This document shows positions 46,580 to 55,550 of a stretch of 64,000 nucleotides of DNA, one piece after another. The DNA lies in NCBI GenBank assembly GCA_030425925.1, contig JAUHZO010000009.1, positions 1-64,000 of the forward strand, read 5' to 3'. The position numbers and the translations under genes are program-made. This DNA comes from Alphaproteobacteria bacterium. Lineage in GTDB: Bacteria; Pseudomonadota; Alphaproteobacteria; Rhodobacterales; Rhodobacteraceae. The notes under the pieces are model-generated. The model saw nothing but the letters and a program-made list of their open reading frames with translations, had not been told where the DNA came from and ran no database searches. Numbering within the stretch: the first letter of the stretch is position 1; each line of letters opens with the position of its first letter.

Positions 46580-47263
46580 ATGAAAATCGGTATCCTGCAG
46601 ACCGGCTATGCCCCCGAGCCGATCGCAGCCGCAACCGGCGAATATCCGCAGATGTTCGCCGATCTTCTGGGGCGCGAGACCTTCGACTACCAGTCCTGGG
46701 CCGTCTGTGACGGCGTGTTTCCCGACGGTCCCGAGGCGGCCGATGGTTGGCTCATCACCGGCTCGAGACACGGGGCCTATGACCCGCTGCCCTGGATCAC
46801 GCCGCTGGAGCAGCTGATCCGCGACATCGTGGCGGCCGGCAGGCCGCTGGTCGGCGTCTGTTTCGGCCACCAGATCATCGCGCAGGCTCTTGGCGGCCGG
46901 GTCGAGAAGTTCCCCGGCGGATGGCTGGTCGGCCCGCAGGCATACGATTTCGGCGGCGAGACGGTGACCCTGCAGGCCTGGCATCAGGACCAGGTGATGG
47001 ACCTGCCCGAAGGTGCCGAGGTGGTGGCCAGCGGCCCGAACTGCCGCTTTGCCGCGCTGCACTATCCGGGCCGGGCCTACACCGTTCAGGCCCATCCCGA
47101 ATATGGCGACGCCTTTGTCAAAGGCCTGATAGAGCATCGCGGCCGCGGCGTCGTGCCCGACGATCAACTGGCCGCGGCGCAGGCCCGCATGGGCGGGCGG
47201 CTGGACCGCGAACGCCTGGCCGCGACCTTCACACGGTTCTTTGAAACGGGGCAGCCGTCATGA
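46580..47263 (+). CDS. Class I glutamine amidotransferase-like hydrolase
   Basis: 227 residues with catalytic Cys 94 in GVCFGHQIIAQALGG and His 172/Glu 174 in AHPEYG, the complete class I triad. Between two gamma-glutamyl ligase genes it most likely hydrolyses a gamma-glutamyl product, as PuuD does, although PuuD itself is of the C26 peptidase type. Its end overlaps the second ligase gene by 4 bp. Confidence 0.88.
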   Translation: MKIGILQTGYAPEPIAAATGEYPQMFADLLGRETFDYQSWAVCDGVFPDGPEAADGWLITGSRHGAYDPLPWITPLEQLIRDIVAAGRPLVGVCFGHQIIAQALGGRVEKFPGGWLVGPQAYDFGGETVTLQAWHQDQVMDLPEGAEVVASGPNCRFAALHYPGRAYTVQAHPEYGDAFVKGLIEHRGRGVVPDDQLAAAQARMGGRLDRERLAATFTRFFETGQPS

Positions 47264-48618
47264 CCGACTGGACCGACCAGCTGCCCGAAGCCGCCCGGGC
47301 CTTTCTGGAAAACCGCCGCCTGGACGAGGTGGAATGCGTGATCGCCGATCTGCCGGGCATCGCCCGCGGCAAGGCGGTGCCGGCTTCGAAATTCGCCCGT
47401 CAGAAGCATTTCCACCTGCCCGATTCGATCTTTTTCCAGACCATCACAGGCGATTGGGGCGAAGCGGCGGGCGAAGACGGGTTCATCGAACGCGACATGA
47501 TCCTGCGCCCGGACATGGAAACCGCCACCGCCGCGCCCTGGACCGGTGACTGGACGCTGCAGGTGATCCACGACGCCTATGACCGCAAGGGCCATCCGGT
47601 GCCCTTTGCGCCGCGCAACGTGCTCAAGCGGGTGGTGGCGCTGTACGAGGCGCAGGGCTGGCAGCCGGTGGTTGCGCCCGAGATGGAATTCTTCCTGATC
47701 GCCCGCAATCTCGATCCGGCCAAGGACATTCAGCCGATGACCGGCCGGTCGGGCCGGCCCGCCGCGGCCCGGCAGGCCTATTCCATGACCGCCGTCGACG
47801 AGTTCGGCCCGGTGATCGACGACATCTACGACTTTGCCGAGGCGCAGGGCTTCGAGATCGACGGCATCACCCAGGAAGGCGGCGCGGGCCAGCTGGAAAT
47901 CAACCTGCGCCACGGCCATCCGGTCAAGCTGGCCGACGAGGTGTTCTATTTCAAACGCCTGATCCGCGAGGCGGCGCTGCGGCATGATTGCTTTGCCACC
48001 TTCATGGCCAAGCCGATCGCCGACGAACCCGGCTCGGCCATGCATATCCACCACTCGATCCTCGACCCCGAGACCGGGCAGAACCTGTTCTCCGGCCCCC
48101 AAGGGGGCGAGACCGACGCGTTCTTCAACTTCATCGGCGGGCTGCAGCATCACCTGCCCTCGGCCATCGCGGTGCTGGCCCCCTATGTGAACAGCTATCG
48201 CCGGTACGTGAAGGACCATGCCGCGCCGATCAACCTGGAATGGGGCCGCGACAACCGCACCACCGGCATCCGCATCCCGCTGTCGGACACGCAGGCCAGG
48301 CGGGTCGAGAACCGGCTGGCGGGGATGGATTGCAACCCCTATCTGGGCATCGCCGCCTCGCTGGCCTGCGGCTATCTGGGCATGATCGAGGATCGCCGCC
48401 CGTCGCGGCAGTTCCGTGGCGATGCCTATGAGGGCGAAGGCGACATTCCCCGCGTGCTGGGCCAGGCGCTGGACCTGTTCGACGAGGCCACCGCGCTGCA
48501 TTCCGTGCTGGGCGAGGATTTCGCGCGGGTCTACTCCATCATCAAGCGTACCGAATACGAAGAGTTCCTGCAGGTCATCTCTCCGTGGGAGCGGGAGCAT
48601 CTGCTGCTGAACGTCTGA
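47260..48618 (+). CDS. Glutamine-synthetase-family ligase 2 (PuuA-like)
   Basis: 452 residues, same family as ligase 1 but clearly diverged: CVIADLPGIARGKAVPASKF, VVAPEMEFFLIARN, QEGGAGQLEINLRHGHPVKL, FMAKPIADEPGSAMHIHHSI and LEWGRDNRTTGIRIPLSD. Probably gamma-glutamylates a polyamine or another amine. Coupled to the amidotransferase gene by ATGA; the FAD oxidase starts 5 bp after its stop. Confidence 0.9.
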   Translation: MTDWTDQLPEAARAFLENRRLDEVECVIADLPGIARGKAVPASKFARQKHFHLPDSIFFQTITGDWGEAAGEDGFIERDMILRPDMETATAAPWTGDWTLQVIHDAYDRKGHPVPFAPRNVLKRVVALYEAQGWQPVVAPEMEFFLIARNLDPAKDIQPMTGRSGRPAAARQAYSMTAVDEFGPVIDDIYDFAEAQGFEIDGITQEGGAGQLEINLRHGHPVKLADEVFYFKRLIREAALRHDCFATFMAKPIADEPGSAMHIHHSILDPETGQNLFSGPQGGETDAFFNFIGGLQHHLPSAIAVLAPYVNSYRRYVKDHAAPINLEWGRDNRTTGIRIPLSDTQARRVENRLAGMDCNPYLGIAASLACGYLGMIEDRRPSRQFRGDAYEGEGDIPRVLGQALDLFDEATALHSVLGEDFARVYSIIKRTEYEEFLQVISPWEREHLLLNV

Positions 48619-48623
48619 ACCCG

Positions 48624-49925
48624 ATGAACCTGCTGTTTACCAACGACACACACGGGGCCTATCCCGACAGCTGGTACGCGGCCACGGCAGACCCGCTGCC
48701 GCCCTTTCCGCCGCTGCGCGGCGCGACGCGCGCCGATGTCTGCATCGTGGGCGGCGGCTATACCGGGCTTTCGGCGGCGCTGCACCTGGCCGAGGCGGGG
48801 CTGGACGTGGTGCTGCTGGAAGCGCATCGCGTGGGTTTTGGCGCTTCGGGGCGCAATGGCGGGCAGCTGGGATCGGGCCAGCGGCTGGACCAGATCACGC
48901 TGGAGGACATGGTGGGGCGCGACGCGGCGTCCCGGCTGTGGGCGCTGGGCGAGGACGCCAAGGCGCTGGTGCGCACGCTGGCCGACCGGCACGGAATCGA
49001 CTGCGCCTTGCGGCCGGGCGTGGCCTGGGCGGCCTCGTCGGTGGCGTCTGCAGACGATCTCTACACCTATGCCGAACACATGGCGCGGCACTATGACTAC
49101 CCCATGGAGGTGCTGGATCGCGACGCGTTCCGCGCGCTCTGCCCCTCGCCGCAGTATCGCGGCGGGATACTCGACCCCGGCGCGGGGCATCTGCACCCGT
49201 TGCGGCTGGCCTTCGGGCTGGCACGTGCGGCATCCCGGGCCGGGGCACGGCTGCACGAAGGCTCCTGGGTGCACGACATCCGGCCCGGACCCAAGGTGAC
49301 CGTCCGGACCGAGTCCGGCCACGTCACCGCCGATCACGTGATCCTGGCCTGCAACGGCTATCTTGGCGGGCTCGACCGCACGGTGGCGGCGCGGGTGATG
49401 CCGATCAACAGCTTCGTGGCGGTGACCGAACCGCTTGGCGCTCGGCTGGACGAGGTGCTGACCCGCGACGTTGCGGTGACGGACGACTGGTTTGTCGTCA
49501 ACTATTTCCGCCTCACCGAAGACGGCCGCCTGCTCTTCGGCGGGGGCGAGAGCTATGGCTACCGCTTCCCGCGCGACATAGCCGCCACCGTGCGCAAGCC
49601 GATGCTGGCGGTCTTTCCGCATCTGGCGGATGTGGCGATCGACCATGCCTGGGGCGGGACACTGGCCATCACGCGCCACCGCGCGCCGCATCTGGCGCGG
49701 GTTGCGCCGAACATGCTGAGCGCTTCGGGCTATTCCGGGCATGGCGTGGGCAATGCGGTGCAGGCCGGCCGGCTTCTGGCCGAGGCGGTGCGCGGCCAGT
49801 CGGACGGCTTCGACACCTTCGCCGCCCTGCCCGTACCACCCTTTCCCGGCGGTCAGGCGCTGCGCAGCCCGCTGCTTGCGCTGGCGATGACCTGGTTTGC
49901 GCTGCGCGACCGCCTGGGCCGCTGA
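48624..49925 (+). CDS. PuuB-like FAD-dependent oxidoreductase
   Basis: 433 residues, start MNLLFTNDTHGAYPDSWYAA; YPDSWYAAT is the usual opening of gamma-glutamylputrescine oxidase-type proteins. The FAD fold follows at about 37 (DVCIVGGGYTGLSAALHLAE), then GASGRNGGQLGSGQR and the C-terminal SGYSGHGVGNAVQAGRLLAE. It would oxidise the glutamylated amine to the aldehyde. Directly follows the ligase gene (5 bp). Confidence 0.9.
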   Translation: MNLLFTNDTHGAYPDSWYAATADPLPPFPPLRGATRADVCIVGGGYTGLSAALHLAEAGLDVVLLEAHRVGFGASGRNGGQLGSGQRLDQITLEDMVGRDAASRLWALGEDAKALVRTLADRHGIDCALRPGVAWAASSVASADDLYTYAEHMARHYDYPMEVLDRDAFRALCPSPQYRGGILDPGAGHLHPLRLAFGLARAASRAGARLHEGSWVHDIRPGPKVTVRTESGHVTADHVILACNGYLGGLDRTVAARVMPINSFVAVTEPLGARLDEVLTRDVAVTDDWFVVNYFRLTEDGRLLFGGGESYGYRFPRDIAATVRKPMLAVFPHLADVAIDHAWGGTLAITRHRAPHLARVAPNMLSASGYSGHGVGNAVQAGRLLAEAVRGQSDGFDTFAALPVPPFPGGQALRSPLLALAMTWFALRDRLGR

Positions 49926-49998
49926 TCCTGTTCCCCTTCCGACACAATTTCCGCCCTGCGGCGGATTGCGCCTTGGCGTGTCCGGCGCGATGTTTTAC

Positions 49999-50010
49999 GT
50001 TTTCGAAAAC
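49999..50010. promoter_or_regulatory. Palindrome upstream of the aminotransferase gene
   Basis: GTTTTCGAAAAC is a perfect 12-bp palindrome about 20 bp before ATG 50031, a position suited to a repressor site. No regulator is identified. Confidence 0.3.
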
Positions 50011-50030
50011 CAGTGTTCAGGATTCTGAAA

Positions 50031-51233
50031 ATGACGCTCCCCAACATGCACGATGCCGAAGCGATCCCCGAAGCCGCCCGGGCCGAGATCGACCGCCTGC
50101 TGCGCTCCGGTGACCTGTTCCGATACACCGCGCCGCAGGACGCGCCGGTGGCCCTGCTGGAGCGGGAATTTGCCGCCCTGATGGGCAGCCGGTACGCGCT
50201 TGCCGTCTCCAGCTGCTCGGCCGCGCTGTTCCTGTCGCTCAAGGCGCTGGACCTGCCGCGCGGGGCGCGGGTGCTGATCCCGGGCTTTACCTTTGCCGCC
50301 GTGCCGTCTTCGGTGGTGCATGCCGATTGCATCCCGGTGCTGTGCGAGGTGGGCGAGAACTACCGCATCGACATGGACGATTTCGCCGCCCGCCTGCCCG
50401 GCTGCCAGGCCGTGATCGTCAGCCACATGCGCGGACACACCTCCGACATGGACGCAATCCTCGCGCTGTGTGACGCGCAGGGCGTGCCGGTGATCGAGGA
50501 CGCGGCACATTCGCTGGGCACCACCTGGCACGGGCAGAAGATCGGCACGCTGGGCCGCGTCGGCTGCTTCAGCTTCCAGAGCTACAAGCTGGTGAACGCG
50601 GGCGAAGGCGGCATCCTGATCACTGACGATGCCGAGCTGGTGGCGCGCGCCGTGATCCTGTCGGGCGCCTACGAACACACCTGGCGCAAGCATGTCGCCG
50701 GCGGCGATGCCGCGCTGGAGGCCGCCTTTGCCAGATGGCAGAACAAGCTGCCGCTGTACAACCTGCGCCTGTCGAACCTGGCCGCCGCGGTGATCCGCCC
50801 CCAGCTGGACGAGGTGGCGCGCCGGGTGCGCGACGGTCGGCGCAACCACGATCACGTGGCCGCGCAGCTGAACCGCAGCCCGTGGATGCACGTCCCCGAA
50901 AAGCTGGCCCCCGAAGACCGCGCCCCGGATTCGCTGCAGTTCAACCTGGATGGCATGAGCGATGCCGACGTGCTGGCCTTTGTCGACGCGGCGGCCGCGC
51001 GCGGCGTCAAGGTGCAGGTCTTCGGGCTCAGCACCGACAACGCGCGCGCCTTCTGGAACTGGCAGTTCCTGCCCGAGACGCAGGATCTGCCGCGCACCCG
51101 TGCGATGCTGATGCGCGCCTGCGACACCCGCCTGCCCGCGCGCCTGACGCCGGCAGAGTGTGACGCGGTGGCTACCGTTCTGCTGGACGCCGCCGAAGAG
51201 GTCATGGGCCCGCTGCGCGCCTACGGAACCTGA
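50031..51233 (+). CDS. DegT/DnrJ/EryC1-family aminotransferase
   Basis: 400 residues of the PLP-dependent DegT family. The Schiff-base Lys is in FSFQSYKLVNAGEGG, preceded by VIEDAAHSLGTTWHGQKIG and GFTFAAVPSS near the N-terminus. Most family members act on keto-sugars, but the lack of sugar genes and the position behind a Puu-like cluster suggest an amine or amino-acid substrate. Start ATG 50031; a GTG at 50013 is possible. Confidence 0.85.
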   Translation: MTLPNMHDAEAIPEAARAEIDRLLRSGDLFRYTAPQDAPVALLEREFAALMGSRYALAVSSCSAALFLSLKALDLPRGARVLIPGFTFAAVPSSVVHADCIPVLCEVGENYRIDMDDFAARLPGCQAVIVSHMRGHTSDMDAILALCDAQGVPVIEDAAHSLGTTWHGQKIGTLGRVGCFSFQSYKLVNAGEGGILITDDAELVARAVILSGAYEHTWRKHVAGGDAALEAAFARWQNKLPLYNLRLSNLAAAVIRPQLDEVARRVRDGRRNHDHVAAQLNRSPWMHVPEKLAPEDRAPDSLQFNLDGMSDADVLAFVDAAAARGVKVQVFGLSTDNARAFWNWQFLPETQDLPRTRAMLMRACDTRLPARLTPAECDAVATVLLDAAEEVMGPLRAYGT

Positions 51234-51235
51234 CA

Positions 51236-51306
51236 GTAGGGCGGGTTTTACCCCGCCGCCCCTTCAAGCGGGTCAGCAAGGAAGGTCCCGGGGCAAGCCC
51301 GGGACA
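51236..51306. repeat. Repeat units of families C and D
   Basis: GTAGGGCGGGTTTTACCCCG-type unit (51236-51257, family C) and GGTCCCGGGGCAAGCCCGGG-type hairpin (51284-51306, family D) lie side by side between convergent genes, and probably act as bidirectional terminators or are mobile REP-like units. Confidence 0.7.
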
Positions 51307-51314
51307 AGGGCGCG

Positions 51315-51854
51315 CTACTTGTCGAGCTTCGACAGCTTTTCCTGCAGTTCCGCCAGTTGCCGCTTGATCGAGTCGAGGTCTTCGCCCTCGGCCTCGGCGC
51401 GCGGCTTGGCCCCCGGCACCATGCCAGCGGTCATCGCCTTCAGGAACGCCTCCTGCTGCGCCTGCATCGCCTCGAATCCCGGCATCTTGGTCATCGGGTT
51501 GATCGTGTTCACGCTTTCCACCCATTTCGACTGGCTGTCGCGGAACATCTCGAAGGACGCCGCCAGGAATTGCGGTACCACCGATGTCGCCTGCGTGGTG
51601 TAGCTGCGCACAAGATCGGTCAGCACGCTGATGGGCAGCACGCTTTCGCCCTTGCTTTCATGCTCGGCCACGATCTGCAGCAGGTATTGCCGGGTCAGGT
51701 CGTCGCCGGATTTCAGGTCGACGATCTGCACCTCGCGGCCGTCGCGGATGAACCCGGCAATGTCTTCCAGCGTCACGTAATCGCTGGTTTCGGTGTTGTA
51801 GAGACGGCGGCTGGCATAGCGCTTGATCAGCAGCGGTTTTTCGGTCTCGGCCAC
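51315..51854 (-). CDS. phaR: Polyhydroxyalkanoate synthesis regulator PhaR
   Basis: 179 residues from GTG 51852-51854, preceded by GGGGAGAG. The N-terminal PHB accumulation domain is unmistakable (PLLIKRYASRRLYNTETSDY, VTLEDIAGFIRDG), followed by the central helical PHA-binding part and a Glu/Lys-rich C-terminal coiled coil (LAELQEKLSKLDK). PhaR senses polyhydroxybutyrate and represses phasin genes. No pha structural gene is in the window. Confidence 0.94.
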   Translation of the reverse strand: MAETEKPLLIKRYASRRLYNTETSDYVTLEDIAGFIRDGREVQIVDLKSGDDLTRQYLLQIVAEHESKGESVLPISVLTDLVRSYTTQATSVVPQFLAASFEMFRDSQSKWVESVNTINPMTKMPGFEAMQAQQEAFLKAMTAGMVPGAKPRAEAEGEDLDSIKRQLAELQEKLSKLDK

Positions 51855-51947
51855 AGCGTCTCTCCCCAAACATGCAGCAATGCAGCGTAGCTTATGCGAG
51901 TGCAGCAGAAATGGAAAGCGTTCGCTGCCCATGCCCGGGACAACGGG

Positions 51948-53489
51948 TCAGAAAAGACTGCCCTGTTCCGGCGGCTTGGCGGGTTTGGCGGGTTTGCGCG
52001 CCCCGCCCCCGCCCAGTTTCAGCCGGCCATCTGCAAATTCGATCTCCAGCCCATGCGCCGCCTCGGCCTGGCCGCGCGTGGTGACCACCTGTCCGTCGCC
52101 GCGCACCACAGCATAGCCGCGGCGCAGCGTCTCGCGGTAGCCCAGCGTCTCGCGCAGCCGGTCCAGTGCTTCCAGCGTGCCGCGCAACCCGGTCACCCGC
52201 GCGCGCTGCGCTTCGTCCAGGCGGCGCGAGAGCGTGGCAAGCCGGTCGCGCCCGGCCTGCATCTCGCGCATCGCGGCCCGCAGGGTCAGCCGCGCCGCCA
52301 GCCGGTCGAACCCTTGCCGCTCGGCCTGAACGCGCCGCGTCAGCGCAGGCGACAGACGGCTGGCGCGGTCCGCCATGCGGGCCTGCTCGGCGGCGATGGC
52401 CCGTCGCAGCACCGAAGGCCGCAGGCTGCCCGCCTGCTCCGACAGGCGCAGCCGCTGCCGGTCGACCATGCGGCGCAAGGCACCGGGCAACCGGTCGCCG
52501 AGCACGTCGAGCCGCTGGCGCGGGCCTTCCACCAGGTCTTCGGGCCGCGGCAGGGCGCGCGACAGATCGCGCAGCCGCTGACCCCGCATCTCCAGCCGCT
52601 GGCCCATGGCGCGCGTCATGCGTGCCCCGGCCTCAGCCACGAAGGACAGAAGCTCCATCCTGACCGGCACCGCCAGTTCCGCCGCGGCCGTGGGCGTCGG
52701 CGCGCGCATGTCCGACACGAAGTCGATCAGCGTGGTGTCGGTTTCATGCCCCACGGCCGAGATCAGCGGGATCGTGCTGTTCGCCGCCGCGCGGGCCACC
52801 ACCTCTTCGTTGAAGCCCCAGAGATCCTCCACCGATCCGCCACCCCGGGCCACGATGATCAGGTCGGGCCGCGGCAGCGCGCCCCCGGGGCCAAGCGCGT
52901 TGAAGCCGGCGATGGCGCGCGCCACCTCGGGCGCGCAGGCCGCGCCCTGCACCGCCACCGGCCAGATCAGGACCTTGCGCGGAAAACGGTCGCGCAATCG
53001 GTGCAGGATGTCGCGGATCACCGCGCCGGACGGCGAAGTCACCACGCCGATGATGTCGGGCAGGTAGGGCAGCTTTTTCTTGCGGGCGGGATCGAACAGC
53101 CCCTCGGCCTGCAACGCCGCCTTGCGCTTTTCCAGCATCGCCATCAGCGCGCCCATGCCCGCCGGGCGGATATCGTCGATCACGATCTGGTATTTGGACT
53201 GGCCCGGAAAGGTGGTCAGGCGGCCGGTGGCCACAACTTCCATGCCCTCTTCGGGCTGGGTCTGCAGGCGCGCGGCCACGCCTTTCCACATCACCCCCGC
53301 GATCACCGCGCGGTCATCCTTGAGATCGAGATAGACATGGCCCGACCGCGGACGGCTGACGCGCCCCACCTCGCCCTTGACCCGGACAAAGCCGAACTCG
53401 CCCTCGATGGTGCGTTTCACCGCGCCGGACAGTTCCGATACGGTGTATTCCGGCGTGTTTGTCGCGCCGTCGTCGTCGATCAGGTCCAT
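51948..53489 (-). CDS. xseA: Exodeoxyribonuclease VII large subunit
   Basis: 513 residues: an N-terminal OB-fold (EYTVSELSGAVKRTIEGEFG), the nuclease core with IIVARGGGSVEDLWGFNEE and SAVGHETDTTLIDFVSDMRA, and a long Arg/Leu-rich helical C-terminal region. Works with XseB to degrade single-stranded DNA. Start ATG 53487-53489, divergent from purD with 95 bp between starts. Confidence 0.96.
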   Translation of the reverse strand: MDLIDDDGATNTPEYTVSELSGAVKRTIEGEFGFVRVKGEVGRVSRPRSGHVYLDLKDDRAVIAGVMWKGVAARLQTQPEEGMEVVATGRLTTFPGQSKYQIVIDDIRPAGMGALMAMLEKRKAALQAEGLFDPARKKKLPYLPDIIGVVTSPSGAVIRDILHRLRDRFPRKVLIWPVAVQGAACAPEVARAIAGFNALGPGGALPRPDLIIVARGGGSVEDLWGFNEEVVARAAANSTIPLISAVGHETDTTLIDFVSDMRAPTPTAAAELAVPVRMELLSFVAEAGARMTRAMGQRLEMRGQRLRDLSRALPRPEDLVEGPRQRLDVLGDRLPGALRRMVDRQRLRLSEQAGSLRPSVLRRAIAAEQARMADRASRLSPALTRRVQAERQGFDRLAARLTLRAAMREMQAGRDRLATLSRRLDEAQRARVTGLRGTLEALDRLRETLGYRETLRRGYAVVRGDGQVVTTRGQAEAAHGLEIEFADGRLKLGGGGARKPAKPAKPPEQGSLF

Positions 53490-53584
53490 GCCGCCCGCCT
53501 GCTTGCCCTTGGGGTTTGCGCAGCTTAAACGAGGGCCATCCCGGACAAAAGCACCGATCCGCAGCCAGCAAGGGAGCTTGTGAC

Positions 53585-54850
53585 GTGAACATCCTGATCC
53601 TGGGCGGCGGCGGGCGCGAACACAGCCTCGCCTGGGCCGCGCTGCAGAACCCCAAATGCGACAAGCTGATCGTGGCGCCGGGCAATGCCGGAATCGCCAC
53701 CATTGCGGAATGTGCCGAGATCGACATCTGCGACGGGCTGGCGGTGGCGGAATTCTGCGGCGAGAACGCCATCGACCTGGTGATCATCGGGCCCGAAGCA
53801 CCTTTGGCCGCCGGGGTGGCCGACGATCTGCGCGGCGCAGGCCTTGCGGTGTTCGGGCCCTCGGCGGCAGCGGCCCGGCTGGAATCCTCCAAGGCCTTCA
53901 CCAAGGAGATCTGCGCCGCCGTCGGTGCCCCGACCGCCGCCCATGCCCATTTCACCGAAGCCGGGGCCGCCAAGGCCCATGTCCGGGCAGAGGGCGCGCC
54001 CATCGTGGTCAAGGCGGACGGGCTGGCGGCCGGCAAGGGCGTCATCCTTGCGTCCACGGTGGACGAGGCCTGCGCCGCCATCGACGAGATGTTCGGCGGC
54101 GGGTTCGGCGCGGCCGGGGCCGAGGTGGTGATCGAGGAATTCATGACCGGCGAAGAGGCGTCGTTCTTCGTGCTGGTGGATGGCGAGACCTGCCTGCCCA
54201 TCGGCACCGCACAGGACCACAAGCGCGTGGGCGAAGGCGATACCGGGCCGAATACCGGCGGCATGGGGGCCTATTCGCCCGCGCCGGTGCTGACCGACGC
54301 GGTGGCCGCGACGGCGCTGTCGCAGATCATCCGTCCCACCATGGCCGAGATGGTGCGGCGCGGCATGCCGTATCGCGGCGTGCTGTATGCCGGGCTGATG
54401 ATCGAGGATGGTGCGCCCCGGCTGGTGGAGTACAACGTCCGCTTTGGCGACCCGGAATGCCAGGTGCTGATGATGCGGCTGGGCGCGCAGGCGCTGGACC
54501 TGATCCATGCCTGCGCCGAGGGCCGGCTGGAGTCCGCGCAGGTGAACTGGGCCGACGATCATGCCATGACGGTGGTGCTGGCGGCACGCGGTTATCCCGG
54601 CGCCCATGGCAAGGGCAGCGTGATCCGCGGGCTGGACGGGCTGACCGAGGACAGCTGCCACCAGATGTTCCATGCCGGGACGGGCCGGGACGGGGCCGAT
54701 GTGGTGGCGACGGGCGGCCGGGTGCTGAACGCCACGGCCCGCGGCACCACGCTGCAGGCGGCGCGGGACCGGGCCTATGCGCTGGCGGACGCGGTGGACT
54801 GGGCGGAGGGTTTTTGCCGCCGCGACATCGGCTGGCGCGCGCTTGGCTGA
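53585..54850 (+). CDS. purD: Phosphoribosylamine--glycine ligase
   Basis: Second step of purine synthesis (GAR synthetase). The 421 residues begin MNILILGGGGREHSLAWA from a GTG start at 53585 (AGGGAG upstream), with the ATP-grasp core (VVKADGLAAGKGVILA, EEFMTGEEASFFVL, QDHKRVGEGDTGPNTGGMGA, YNVRFGDPECQVLM). The end overlaps the next gene by 8 bp. Confidence 0.97.
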   Translation: MNILILGGGGREHSLAWAALQNPKCDKLIVAPGNAGIATIAECAEIDICDGLAVAEFCGENAIDLVIIGPEAPLAAGVADDLRGAGLAVFGPSAAAARLESSKAFTKEICAAVGAPTAAHAHFTEAGAAKAHVRAEGAPIVVKADGLAAGKGVILASTVDEACAAIDEMFGGGFGAAGAEVVIEEFMTGEEASFFVLVDGETCLPIGTAQDHKRVGEGDTGPNTGGMGAYSPAPVLTDAVAATALSQIIRPTMAEMVRRGMPYRGVLYAGLMIEDGAPRLVEYNVRFGDPECQVLMMRLGAQALDLIHACAEGRLESAQVNWADDHAMTVVLAARGYPGAHGKGSVIRGLDGLTEDSCHQMFHAGTGRDGADVVATGGRVLNATARGTTLQAARDRAYALADAVDWAEGFCRRDIGWRALG

Positions 54851-55415
54851 GGTCTTTGCCTTCCGCCCCGCCCCCTTGCGCGGTCCGCAGGAGTGGCAGC
54901 TGGAGGACGGGCGTCTGCACGGCCCGTCCGGCACGCTGGCGCTGGACCGGGTGCGGCGGCTGCGGCTGGTGGACCGGCGCTATGGCGATGCCCGCATGCT
55001 GCGGCTGGACCTGATCCATGATGACGGCACGCTGGACGTGTCGCTGACCATCGGGGCGCTTGCCCCCGAAGAGACGCCGGATCTGGCCGCCTGGTCGGGG
55101 CTGGTGGCCGCGCTGGGCCATGCGTTTTCGGCGCAAGATCCCGGTCTGGAGGTGGAGATCGGCGAAGGCGGGCTGGCCGGCTGGGGGATGTTCGTCGTGG
55201 GCCTGCTGTCGCTGCTTGCCGGGCTCGGGATCGGGCTGGGCGCAGCGATGAGCGGCCTGGCCGGCGACCGGCTGGCGGCGGCGGCGCTGCCAGTTCTGCT
55301 GCTGATCGGGCTGGGCTGGGCGCTGGTTTATGGCAACAGGCCCTGGCGCGCCCGGCCCTGCGTGCCGGTATCGGGGCTGGCCCTGCTCCTGTCCGGGCGC
55401 GCCGGGGGGCGATGA
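54843..55415 (+). CDS. Membrane protein of unknown function downstream of purD
   Basis: 190 residues from a probable TTG start at 54843 (TTGGCTGA overlap with the purD stop); a start further upstream would lie within purD. The N-terminal 100 residues are soluble and beta-like (LEDGRLHGPSGTLALDRVRR), followed by two membrane segments (GWGMFVVGLLSLLAGLGIGL and ALPVLLLIGLGWALVYG). No family recognised; translational coupling to purD seems likely. Confidence 0.6.
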   Translation: MAEVFAFRPAPLRGPQEWQLEDGRLHGPSGTLALDRVRRLRLVDRRYGDARMLRLDLIHDDGTLDVSLTIGALAPEETPDLAAWSGLVAALGHAFSAQDPGLEVEIGEGGLAGWGMFVVGLLSLLAGLGIGLGAAMSGLAGDRLAAAALPVLLLIGLGWALVYGNRPWRARPCVPVSGLALLLSGRAGGR

Positions 55416-55429
55416 AGGCGCGCGGGCGC

Positions 55430-55550
55430 GCCCTCTTGCTGCCGGGGGCAGGCCCCCGGACCCCCGTGTCAGGGGGCGCTCGCGCCCCCTCTTGGCCCTT
55501 TGGGCCAATTCACCCCCTGAGAGGTATTTTCACCAAGAAGAAGAGGCAGG
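55430..55550 (-). repeat. Intergenic repeat family A-related element, copy 4
   Basis: On the minus strand: CTCTTCTTCTTGGTG, AAAATACCTCTCAGGGGGTG, AATTGGCCC...GGGCCAA, GAGGGGGCGC...GCGCCCCCT and GGGGGCC...GGCCCCC palindromes. It shares blocks with copy 3. It separates convergent genes, and the stop codon and last residues of the formyl-THF cyclo-ligase lie inside it. Confidence 0.65.
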
